NCBI GenBank assembly: GCA_902491395.1
Contig: CABUHO010000039.1
Coordinates: 1 to 13,796, forward strand
Source: an uncultured Collinsella sp.
GTDB lineage: Bacteria; Actinomycetota; Coriobacteriia; Coriobacteriales; Coriobacteriaceae
Reading direction: 5' to 3'
Length of the DNA: 13,796 bases
Shown: piece by piece, positions 6,139 through 12,419 of the stretch
Numbering within the stretch: the first letter of the stretch is position 1
How the letters are laid out: every line of letters starts with the position of its first letter
The notes under the pieces: model-generated
What the model was told of the DNA's origin: nothing
The model's input: only the letters and a program-made list of their open reading frames with translations
The model's database searches: none
Translations under genes and position numbers: made by a program

Positions 6139-6166
6139 ATCATAAAGCGGCACTTTGTCGATTCCA
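6139..6166 (-). promoter_or_regulatory. Promoter of the candidate minus-strand RNA
   Basis: On the minus strand TGGAAT (complement of 6161-6166) and TATGAT (complement of 6139-6144) are spaced by 16 bp. The -10 is near-consensus and the -35 is weak. Transcription would begin near 6132. Confidence 0.4.
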
Positions 6167-6169
6167 GTC

Positions 6170-6198
6170 TTGACATTACAAAAATCGTGTCGGACGAT
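6170..6198 (+). promoter_or_regulatory. Promoter of the PflX-like gene
   Basis: TTGACA (6170-6175) is a perfect -35 element; GACGAT (6193-6198), 17 bp on, is a modest -10. Transcription would start near 6205, giving a leader of about 78 nt. It is divergent from, and almost touching, the minus-strand promoter at 6139-6166, so the two units may compete or share regulation. Confidence 0.45.
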
Positions 6199-6282
6199 TA
6201 CGGCGCCTTAGGGACGGAGCCGTCTGTGCGGTCTGGCCCTTTACGTTTGAGCTGCTGAATCGTTGTTTTGGAGCATGTTTTT

Positions 6283-7221
6283 ATGCCGACGTCGTTGACC
6301 GAACTTTTTTCGCCCGCCTGCCATTTGTGTCCGCGCCGTTGCGGTGCGGCGCGCGACGAGGGCGCGCGTGGCGTGTGCGGCGCCGACAACACGCTTAAGG
6401 TGGCCCGCGCAGCGCTTCATATGTGGGAGGAGCCGCCTATCTCGGGCGAGGCCGGCTCGGGCACGATTTTCTTTAGCGGCTGCTCGCTCAAATGCATCTA
6501 TTGTCAGAACCACGAGATCTCAACGGGCAATTTTGGCCTTGAGATTTCGCCCGAGCGCTTGGTCGAGATTATGCTGGAGCTGCAGGAGCAGGGTGCCAAT
6601 AACATCAACCTGGTGACGGCGACGCATTATGCTCACCTGCTGCCGGCCGCGATTGCCGCGGCACGGACGCGCGGGCTGGTCATCCCCATCGTCTACAACA
6701 CGAGTGGTTATGAGCGCGCGAGCGCCGTGGCGGCGCTGGGCGACCTGGTCGACGTGTGGCTTACGGACTTTAAATATGCCGATGCCGGGCTTGCGCAGTC
6801 GCTTTCTCATATTAAGGACTACCCGCGCGTGGCCGTGTCGGGTCTGGCCCAGATGGCTCGCGAGATCGATCGCCGCGGGGGAGAGCTGGTGGACGAGGAC
6901 GGGCTCATGAAGCGCGGCATGATCGTGCGTCACCTGGTGCTGCCGGGGCATGCCGACGATTCGTGCCGCGTGTTAGACCTGGTGTGGCAGACGGTGGGCG
7001 ACGTGCCGATCTCGGTCATGAACCAGTACACGCCCAATGCACTCATGCGCGAACAAGGCGGCGACCTGGCGCGCGCCGTGACGCGCGAGGAGTATGAGCA
7101 GGTGCTCGACCATGCCGACGACCTGGGCTTTACGACGATGTTTTGGCAAGAAGGCGGCGCGGTAGACGAGAGCTTCACCCCAGCCTTCGACACCACCGGC
7201 GTCCTCACCAGCGCAAAGTAG
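6283..7221 (+). CDS. Radical SAM protein of the PflX type (pyruvate formate-lyase activase-related)
   Basis: The 312-aa product is a cytosolic iron-sulfur protein of the PflX/COG1313 group. The radical SAM motif CSLKCIYC (C67, C71, C74, CxxxCxxC) binds the 4Fe-4S cluster that cleaves S-adenosylmethionine. An N-terminal cysteine set, CHLCPRRC (13-20) plus C32 in GVCGAD, is typical of this group and probably holds a further metal or cluster. YNTSGYE, DVWLTDFKY and the late MNQYTPN stretch fit the family. True PFL activases make a glycyl radical on a partner enzyme; no glycyl-radical enzyme lies nearby, and substrates of PflX-type proteins are largely unknown. Start ATG 6283 is supported by GGAG (6270-6273), nine bases upstream; the in-frame TTG at 6268 overlaps that site. 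A hairpin repeat follows the stop by 9 bp. Confidence 0.9.
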   Translation: MPTSLTELFSPACHLCPRRCGAARDEGARGVCGADNTLKVARAALHMWEEPPISGEAGSGTIFFSGCSLKCIYCQNHEISTGNFGLEISPERLVEIMLELQEQGANNINLVTATHYAHLLPAAIAAARTRGLVIPIVYNTSGYERASAVAALGDLVDVWLTDFKYADAGLAQSLSHIKDYPRVAVSGLAQMAREIDRRGGELVDEDGLMKRGMIVRHLVLPGHADDSCRVLDLVWQTVGDVPISVMNQYTPNALMREQGGDLARAVTREEYEQVLDHADDLGFTTMFWQEGGAVDESFTPAFDTTGVLTSAK

Positions 7222-7230
7222 CGCGTTCGC

Positions 7231-7267
7231 CGATGATTTTTCTGGGACGGCGATTAAAAAATCATCG
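7231..7267 (+). terminator. Hairpin repeat with GGGACGG loop after the PflX-like gene
   Basis: CGATGATTTTT (7231-7241) pairs perfectly with AAAAATCATCG (7257-7267), loop CTGGGACGGCGATTA. The loop core GGGACGG recurs in the loop at 9563-9579, and an inverted TGGGACGG (CCGTCCCA, 7304-7311) lies 54 bp on. No T tract follows the second arm, so termination is possible but not assured. Confidence 0.55.
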
Positions 7268-7331
7268 AGAGGATCGCCTGCTCGAAAAGTAGTCAAAAAA
7301 GCCCCGTCCCAAAAAGACTGGGTATTGGGCG

Positions 7332-7359
7332 TTGACAGTTGGCGAGCCGTAGGTAAAAT
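7332..7359 (+). promoter_or_regulatory. Promoter of the tRNA-Ala gene
   Basis: Consensus TTGACA (7332-7337) and TAAAAT (7354-7359) with a 16-bp spacer. Transcription should begin near 7366, a few bases before the tRNA. This is the strongest promoter I see in the window. Confidence 0.8.
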
Positions 7360-7372
7360 ATCAACTTGTCCT

Positions 7373-7445
7373 GGGGACGTAGCTCAGTTGGGAGAGCGCT
7401 GCCGTCGCATGGCAGAGGCCGAGGGTTCGACTCCCTTCGTCTCCA
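7373..7445 (+). tRNA. tRNA-Ala (anticodon CGC)
   Basis: A full cloverleaf can be drawn: acceptor GGGGACG/CGTCTCC, D arm GCTC/GAGC, anticodon arm CTGCC/GGCAG with loop GTCGCAT (anticodon CGC, reading GCG), five-base variable loop, T arm GAGGG/CCCTT with TTCGACT. The acceptor has the G3-U70 pair that marks alanine tRNAs, and the discriminator base is A. The CCA tail is not encoded (ACCC follows), so it must be added after transcription. Confidence 0.95.
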
Positions 7446-7459
7446 CCCTTGGATTTGAT

Positions 7460-7491
7460 AAGCCGCTGACATTGTGTCGGCGGCTTTTTTT
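7460..7491 (+). terminator. Intrinsic terminator after tRNA-Ala
   Basis: AAGCCGCTGACA (7460-7471) pairs with TGTCGGCGGCTT (7475-7486), 12 bp with one G-U pair and a TTG loop, followed by TTTTT. It ends 18 bp before the next start codon, so it also sits in the 5' region of the following gene. Confidence 0.9.
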
Positions 7492-7509
7492 AAAAGAAAG
7501 GGCTGTACC

Positions 7510-7968
7510 ATGGCCGAGCTTGAGTCCCAACCACTGTCTGCCGAGGAACGCGCCGAGTTGGAAGAGCTCCGCGCCGAGAAAGCTCGTCGCGAGGCCCAGG
7601 AAGAGGCACGCCGCGAGCGTGAGGAGCTGGCCGCCCTGCGTGCCGAGCGTGCGAAGGCCGAGGAGGTCGCCTCGAACGCCGCATCCGCATCGGCGCCCGC
7701 GCCCGCACCCAAGCCCGCTGCTGCGAAGCCTGCGCCTGCCGCGCCCAAACCTCAGCCTAAAAAGGCCGCTCGTCCCAAGTCCGTCGAGCCCAAGTCGAGC
7801 CGTGACGAGATGACCTTTGCCCAGCGCATGGTTACCTCCAAGGAGCCTACGGGCGAGAACGAGATCCCTGGCATGGCGCCGGCTCAAAAAATCATCATTG
7901 TCCTTGCCCTCATCGCGTTTGTCATCTTTATGGGCTACACGATCCTGACCAGCATGGGCCTGCTCTAG
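7510..7968 (+). CDS. Small coiled-coil membrane protein with C-terminal anchor, function unknown
   Basis: I do not recognise a family for this 152-aa protein. It has three parts. Residues about 10-52 are a Glu/Arg/Ala-rich helix with heptad-like spacing (ELEELRAEKARREAQEEA), likely a coiled coil. Residues about 54-95 are a low-complexity Ala/Pro/Lys linker. Residues 128-146 are one hydrophobic segment (IIIVLALIAFVIFMGYTIL), with only a few residues after it. This is the layout of a tail-anchored protein with its bulk in the cytosol. There is no signal peptide. The start at 7510 is supported by AGAAAGGG (7495-7502). There is no clear separate promoter, so the gene may depend on read-through of the tRNA-Ala terminator. 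Composition alone could suggest a scaffold or envelope role, but that is speculation. Confidence 0.8.
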   Translation: MAELESQPLSAEERAELEELRAEKARREAQEEARREREELAALRAERAKAEEVASNAASASAPAPAPKPAAAKPAPAAPKPQPKKAARPKSVEPKSSRDEMTFAQRMVTSKEPTGENEIPGMAPAQKIIIVLALIAFVIFMGYTILTSMGLL

Positions 7969-8052
7969 CCGATTCGCGCCGGGTGCCATGCCCGAACACT
8001 CTGCCCTTCTCCAACCCTCAACCTCTGCACAACGCATCCGAAAGGTCGCCCC

Positions 8053-9558
8053 ATGGCTTTGACCGATATCTCTCATCCCACCGACATTGCAATGCTCACC
8101 GATCTGTACGAGCTCACTATGGCCCAGGGCCTGTGGGAGAGCGGCAAGGCCAATGAGCAAGGTTGTTTTACCGCGTTTTACCGCGACCATCCCTTTGGCA
8201 GCGCCTATGCCGTCATGTGCGGCACCGCCGAGCTGCCCGAGCTTGTCGAGAACCTGCGCTTTACGCCCGAGGATATCGACTACCTCGCCTCACTCCAGGC
8301 CCCGGCCGGCGGCGCGATGTTCAAGCCTGCATTCCTCGACTACCTGCGCGATTTTCGTGCGCATGTAAACATCGACGCCGTCCCCGAGGGCGAGCTCGTC
8401 TTTCCGCGCGAACCCATGGTGCGCGTCACCGGCCCCGCACTGGAGTGCCAGCTGCTCGAGACGGCGCTGCTCAACATTGTCGGCTTCCAGACGCTTGTCG
8501 CCACCAAGACGGCGCGCGTGGTGCTGGCGGCGGACGGCCGTCCCGTTGCCGAGTTTGGCCTGCGCCGCGCCCAGGGTCCCGATGGCGGGCTGGCCGTCGC
8601 GCGCGCGAGCTACGTTGCCGGCTGCTCCTCTACGTCCAATGTGCTCGCCGGCCGCCGCTACGGTATTCCCGTCTTTGGCACGCATGCGCACAGCTGGGTG
8701 ATGAGCTTCGACTCCGAGCTCGAGGCATTCCGGGCTTTTGCTAAGTCGAGTCCCAAGAACTGCACGCTGCTCATCGACACCTACGACGTACGTGAGGGTT
8801 GCGAACATGCCATTACGGTTGCCAAGGAGATGGAGGCGGCGGGCGAGCGTCTGTCGGCTATTCGCATTGACTCGGGCGACCTCGCCAAGCTCTCCAAGTA
8901 TGTTCGTGGCCGTTTTGATGCCGAGGGCTTGGCCTATGTGGGGATCTCGGTTTCTAACGATCTGGATGAGTACACGATTCAGTCACTGCTCGACCAGGGC
9001 GCGCCCATCGATAGCTTTGGCGTGGGTACCAAGCTTGCGACCTGCTATGACCAGCCGGCGCTGGGCGGCGTGTACAAGCTTTCCGCCCGCCGTGCGAGCG
9101 AGGCAGATCCATGGACGCCGGTTGTCAAGCTCTCCGAGCAGCCCTACAAGCGCACGATCCCGGGTGTTCAGCGCGTACGACGCTATTACGACGGTTTTGG
9201 CGGCCCGGTTTGCGACATGATTTATGACGAGGACCGTCTGGCAGGGGAGGGCGCCGCGCGCGGCAATACCCTCGTGGCCGTAAACGATGCGGCGCTGGTG
9301 ACCGATGTTTCCGAGCTGGAGTATCGCGAGCTGCTGGTGCCGATTGTGCGCGACGGCAGCGCGGTGGCTCCTCGCGAGAGCATCGAGGACGCGCGTGAGC
9401 GTTGCGCCTGGGCACTTGACCATCTGGACGCAGCTTTCAAGCGCTTCCTGTACCCGCAGACCTATGTGGTGGGCATGGAGCAGGGCCTGGCTCAGGTGCG
9501 AGACGAGCTTGTGCGCAAGAACATGGCCGCGGCCTCGGCCTTCCCCTGGGCAAAATGA
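8053..9558 (+). CDS. pncB: Nicotinate phosphoribosyltransferase
   Basis: The 501-aa enzyme joins nicotinate to phosphoribosyl pyrophosphate, using ATP, to make nicotinate mononucleotide for NAD salvage. Family signatures are TDLYELTMAQGLW near the N-terminus (16-28), FGLRRAQGPDGG (around 167-178), GTHAHSWVMSF (209-219) with the conserved His pair H211/H213, LLIDTYDV (about 239-246), IDSGD (272-276) and FGVGTKL. In this family a His is transiently phosphorylated to couple ATP hydrolysis to the reaction; I infer it lies in the HAH segment. Length fits the Gram-positive type. GAAAGG about nine bases before ATG 8053 is the ribosome binding site. The last codon and the stop lie inside a palindromic repeat (9552-9590). 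proB follows after 103 bp on the same strand. Confidence 0.96.
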   Translation: MALTDISHPTDIAMLTDLYELTMAQGLWESGKANEQGCFTAFYRDHPFGSAYAVMCGTAELPELVENLRFTPEDIDYLASLQAPAGGAMFKPAFLDYLRDFRAHVNIDAVPEGELVFPREPMVRVTGPALECQLLETALLNIVGFQTLVATKTARVVLAADGRPVAEFGLRRAQGPDGGLAVARASYVAGCSSTSNVLAGRRYGIPVFGTHAHSWVMSFDSELEAFRAFAKSSPKNCTLLIDTYDVREGCEHAITVAKEMEAAGERLSAIRIDSGDLAKLSKYVRGRFDAEGLAYVGISVSNDLDEYTIQSLLDQGAPIDSFGVGTKLATCYDQPALGGVYKLSARRASEADPWTPVVKLSEQPYKRTIPGVQRVRRYYDGFGGPVCDMIYDEDRLAGEGAARGNTLVAVNDAALVTDVSELEYRELLVPIVRDGSAVAPRESIEDARERCAWALDHLDAAFKRFLYPQTYVVGMEQGLAQVRDELVRKNMAAASAFPWAK

Positions 9559-9590
9559 TCCGAAGGGGACGGAGGAAAACGGATCATTTT
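9552..9590 (+). repeat. Palindromic repeat overlapping the pncB stop codon
   Basis: AAAATGATCCG (9552-9562) pairs perfectly with CGGATCATTTT (9580-9590); the 17-nt loop contains GGGGACGGAGG. The final Lys codon (9553-9555) and TGA stop (9556-9558) of pncB are inside the left arm, so the repeat supplies the end of the gene. The T-rich right arm could give some termination, with proB beyond it. Confidence 0.75.
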
Positions 9591-9661
9591 CGTCCGTTCC
9601 GCACTAGGCGCCCCGACTGCCCCAGCTCGCCCGAACGCTCGACATTCGATTGGTTTGACGT

Positions 9662-10789
9662 ATGACGACTTCTTATAAAACGATGGTGGTAAAGATCGGT
9701 TCGTCCACGGTGGTGGGCGCCGACGGCAAGGTCAACCGCGCCTTTATCGGCGGGCTTGCCGACCAGGCCGCAGCGTTGCGCGAGCTTGGCTGGCGCCTGG
9801 TCGTGGTGAGCTCGGGTGCCATTGCCTGCGGCTATCCCGTGCTGGGCTTCGACCGCAAGCCGGTCGGTGACCTGCCGAGCCTGCAGGCCTGCGCCTCGGC
9901 CGGTCAGTGCATCATCTCGTCGGCCTACGACGAGGAGTTCCATGCGCGCGACCTGCTCACCTCACTCGTGTTGCTCACGCGTCACGACACGGCGCGCCGC
10001 ACGTCCTACCTGCACGCGCGCGACGCCCTGCTGCGCCTGGTGGAGCTGGGCGTGGTGCCGGTCGTCAACGAGAACGACACCGTTACCGTCGATGAGATCA
10101 AGTTCGGCGACAACGACACACTGGCGGCGCTTGTGAGCTGCCTGGTTTCTGCCGATCTGTGCGTGACGCTCTCGGACATCGATGGCCTCTATACCGCCAA
10201 TCCGCACGAGGACCCCACGGCCGAGTTCGTCCCGGTCGTGCATAAGATCGATGCCAAGATCATCGCCTCGGCGGGCGATTCTTCGACTTCGGTGGGCACG
10301 GGCGGCATGATCACAAAGATTCGCGCGAGCCGCATTCTGATGACGGCGGGCATTCAAAGCGTGATTTGCTCGGGCGAGGAGCCCGATGCGCTCGTGCGTC
10401 TGGCCCGCGGCGAGAGCGTGGGTACGTTGTTCGATCCGCCGGCTGAGCGCCTGGACATTGCACCCCGCAAGCTGTGGATTGCACTGGGTGACAAGGCGCA
10501 CGGCTCGGTGACGGTCGATGACGGCGCCGCGAAGGCGCTGGTCAGCCGTGGCTCTTCTCTGCTTGCGGTGGGTATTCGCGAGGTTGATGGCCAGTTTGCC
10601 GAGGGCGATGTGCTCGATGTGTGCGATCCGAGCGGTATGGTTGTCGCCCGCGGTATCGCCGAAGCCGATTCGGACGTGCTGGAGCTTGCTGCCGGTCGCC
10701 GCCAGGACCAGATTGCCGGCAACCGCCTGCTAGCAGACCTGGCCGAGAAGCCCGCGATACACAGGGATAACTTGATTGTATTTGCATAA
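9662..10789 (+). CDS. proB: Glutamate 5-kinase with C-terminal PUA domain
   Basis: The 375-aa enzyme phosphorylates glutamate to glutamyl 5-phosphate, the first and normally proline-inhibited step of proline synthesis. The amino acid kinase domain (1 to about 260) shows VVKIGSSTV (9-17), VVSSGA, VVNENDTV (around 134-141), FGDNDTLAALV (148-158), SDIDGLYTANP (171-181) and the lysine-containing GTGGMITKIRAS. A PUA domain follows (about 280-360), as in long ProB forms such as E. coli's. ATG 9662 has no obvious ribosome binding site; the next Met (M8, 9683) is just before the conserved VVKIG and is a possible alternative. proA is not directly downstream as is usual: an oppositely oriented hydrolase separates them. 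A strong terminator follows. Confidence 0.95.
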   Translation: MTTSYKTMVVKIGSSTVVGADGKVNRAFIGGLADQAAALRELGWRLVVVSSGAIACGYPVLGFDRKPVGDLPSLQACASAGQCIISSAYDEEFHARDLLTSLVLLTRHDTARRTSYLHARDALLRLVELGVVPVVNENDTVTVDEIKFGDNDTLAALVSCLVSADLCVTLSDIDGLYTANPHEDPTAEFVPVVHKIDAKIIASAGDSSTSVGTGGMITKIRASRILMTAGIQSVICSGEEPDALVRLARGESVGTLFDPPAERLDIAPRKLWIALGDKAHGSVTVDDGAAKALVSRGSSLLAVGIREVDGQFAEGDVLDVCDPSGMVVARGIAEADSDVLELAAGRRQDQIAGNRLLADLAEKPAIHRDNLIVFA

Positions 10790-10791
10790 AG

Positions 10792-10833
10792 AAAGACAGC
10801 GCTGCGGATCGTTTCCCGCAGCGCTGTCTTTTT
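10792..10833 (+). terminator. Strong intrinsic terminator after proB
   Basis: AAAGACAGCGCTGCGG (10792-10807) pairs perfectly over 16 bp with its complement (10816-10831), 8-nt loop, and the T run continues to 10833. It starts 3 bp after the proB stop. A-rich sequence on the other side means it could also stop minus-strand transcripts coming from the hydrolase gene. Confidence 0.92.
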
Positions 10834-10834
10834 C

Positions 10835-10888
10835 GTGCCGGCACTTGGGGACGTTCCTTTTGTGCCGGCAGGTGGGGACACTCCTTTG
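10835..10888. repeat. Two tandem 27-bp units with GGGGAC core
   Basis: Unit 1 (10835-10861) and unit 2 (10862-10888) both start GTGCCGGCA, share TGGGGAC and a TCCTTT end, and match at 22 of 27 positions. They fill the space between the proB terminator and the stop codon of the hydrolase (10889-10891). TGCCGGCA is itself a perfect 8-bp palindrome. The GGGGAC core links them loosely to the other palindromes in the window. Confidence 0.8.
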
Positions 10889-12307
10889 CTAGAAGATCTG
10901 GCGCAGGTCTCCGCGGTTGAGGGCTTCGTCGAAGAGGTGCTTGAACACCACGCCGCCGTGTAGACCGTCGTGCTCGAACTCGTTGGTCACCCAGGCATGC
11001 GAGTTGCCCACGCGGCTGAGCGTGTCGAGCTGCAGGCTCGAATCCACGTACATGTCATCGAAGTACACGGCGGCCTGGAGCGGCACTTCGTTGCAGGAAA
11101 GTCGCTGCAAGTCGTAGATCTTGTCCCAGCTGGTGTCTTCCATCAGCAGATCCATCGCCGGCTTGAAGGGCTTAAGTTCGGGCATCTGCTCAAACATCCA
11201 CGGGAACATGGCCTCGCCGGTAAACATGAGCGGGCGCGCTAGCGTGTCGAACTCGGCACGGTGTGCCTTCTCTTCTGCCGCGGCCCAGCGAATGGGCATG
11301 GTGTCGCCGTCGGCGTAGATGAACTCCTGAAGCGTCCAGTACAGCGGATTCGTGAGTGTGTTGGTGCGCTCGAAGGCGCGCATCAAAAAGCTGTCAGATA
11401 CCGAGGCACCGCAGGTCAGCGTGCCGTCGCCGTCAACAAAAGCATGATCGATAATCCAATGCATGCGCTCAAAGCTCGGCTTCATGCCAAAGTCGCTGCC
11501 CATGAGCTGCAGGCGCTCGACCGTCATCGGCGAGCCGTCGGGCAGCACGGGCTTCTGAGCCTCGAGCGCATCGGCCAGGGCTGCCACGCGCTCGACGTCA
11601 GCGGGGTAGCGGTCGTAATACTGCTGCGTCTTGGCGGCCATGCGCGGGAAGGTGTGCGTGTAGACCTCGCTGGCGCTCGCCGGCACATGCGGAATGCCGC
11701 CGCAGGTAAAGCTTGCCGCCACGCCCTCGGGGAAGAGCGACAGGTAGCTCAGCGTCAAAAAACCGCCGTAGCTCTGCCCGAGTGTGACCCAGGGCTTGCC
11801 GCCAAAGCCCACCAGGCGCAGGTACTCAAAATCGCGCACGATGGAGCTGGCGAGGTGGCGCTTGAGGAAGTCCGCCTGCGAGCGGGCCGCATCGACGCCG
11901 GCTGCCTCGGCGCGCTCGCCCAAGGCCGCGATCGTGCGTCCGTCCACGCAGCTGCTGCGTCCGGTGCCGCGCTGGTCGGGCAGGACCACGCGGAAGTGCT
12001 TGACGGCCTCCTCGATCCAGCCATCGCTTGTGGGCGACAACGGACGCGGGCTCTCGCCGCCGGGGCCGCCCTGCAAAAACAGGAGCAGCGGCAGATCGTC
12101 GTTGATGCGGTCGGGTGCGCAAACCATGCGGTAGAAGAGCTTGATGCTCTCGGGCGCGCCGGCGATTGGTGCCGGCATGGCGCCGCGGCGCATGGTGCTG
12201 CCGACGGCCAGGAGCATCGGCTCCAGGCCGCGCCAGTCGAGGGGGACATCGATGCTGTGGTCCTCGACATACAGGCCGGGGACGTGGTACGAAGTGATGA
12301 GCGCCAT
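10889..12307 (-). CDS. Alpha/beta hydrolase, prolyl aminopeptidase type (peptidase family S33)
   Basis: The 472-aa product has the alpha/beta-hydrolase signatures of proline iminopeptidases: oxyanion-region GGPGG (80-84), DQRGTGRS (111-118), nucleophile elbow GQSYGG with Ser179, and a late His in EFEHDGLHGG (His446 or His450) with acidic residues in YFDDMYVD before it. Family enzymes release N-terminal proline from peptides; substrate here is inferred. No signal peptide is evident, so it should act in the cytosol on imported or recycled peptides. ATG 12307 is preceded by GGAAG six bases upstream; the open frame extends to 12388 but the extra residues are unlike the family. It lies between proB and proA on the opposite strand and is divergent from proA with 112 bp between the starts; TAGAAT on its strand (complement of 12346-12351) is a possible -10. 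Confidence 0.9.
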   Translation of the reverse strand: MALITSYHVPGLYVEDHSIDVPLDWRGLEPMLLAVGSTMRRGAMPAPIAGAPESIKLFYRMVCAPDRINDDLPLLLFLQGGPGGESPRPLSPTSDGWIEEAVKHFRVVLPDQRGTGRSSCVDGRTIAALGERAEAAGVDAARSQADFLKRHLASSIVRDFEYLRLVGFGGKPWVTLGQSYGGFLTLSYLSLFPEGVAASFTCGGIPHVPASASEVYTHTFPRMAAKTQQYYDRYPADVERVAALADALEAQKPVLPDGSPMTVERLQLMGSDFGMKPSFERMHWIIDHAFVDGDGTLTCGASVSDSFLMRAFERTNTLTNPLYWTLQEFIYADGDTMPIRWAAAEEKAHRAEFDTLARPLMFTGEAMFPWMFEQMPELKPFKPAMDLLMEDTSWDKIYDLQRLSCNEVPLQAAVYFDDMYVDSSLQLDTLSRVGNSHAWVTNEFEHDGLHGGVVFKHLFDEALNRGDLRQIF

Positions 12308-12419
12308 GTGATGCTTCCGTTCGTTGCGGTGTTTCGGGTTGACCAATTCTACCGCCGCAGGTGAGGTCATGCGCAAATCGGCTACCATGGTTGCAAACTT
12401 CTAGGAGAAAGGGCCGCCC

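Noticed and set aside
7373..7445. tRNA-Ala as an integration (att) site
   Set aside because: No repeat of the tRNA 3' end and no integrase occur in the window.
11261..12364. A 367-codon plus-strand open frame and, on the minus strand, a 354-codon frame at 11826-12890
   Set aside because: Both are shadows of the hydrolase and proA frames; they lack ribosome binding sites and family signatures.
12308..12419. Defined promoters for proA and the hydrolase
   Set aside because: TTGACC and TAGAAT-like hexamers exist but none pair with proper spacing; I could not choose a convincing pair for either gene.
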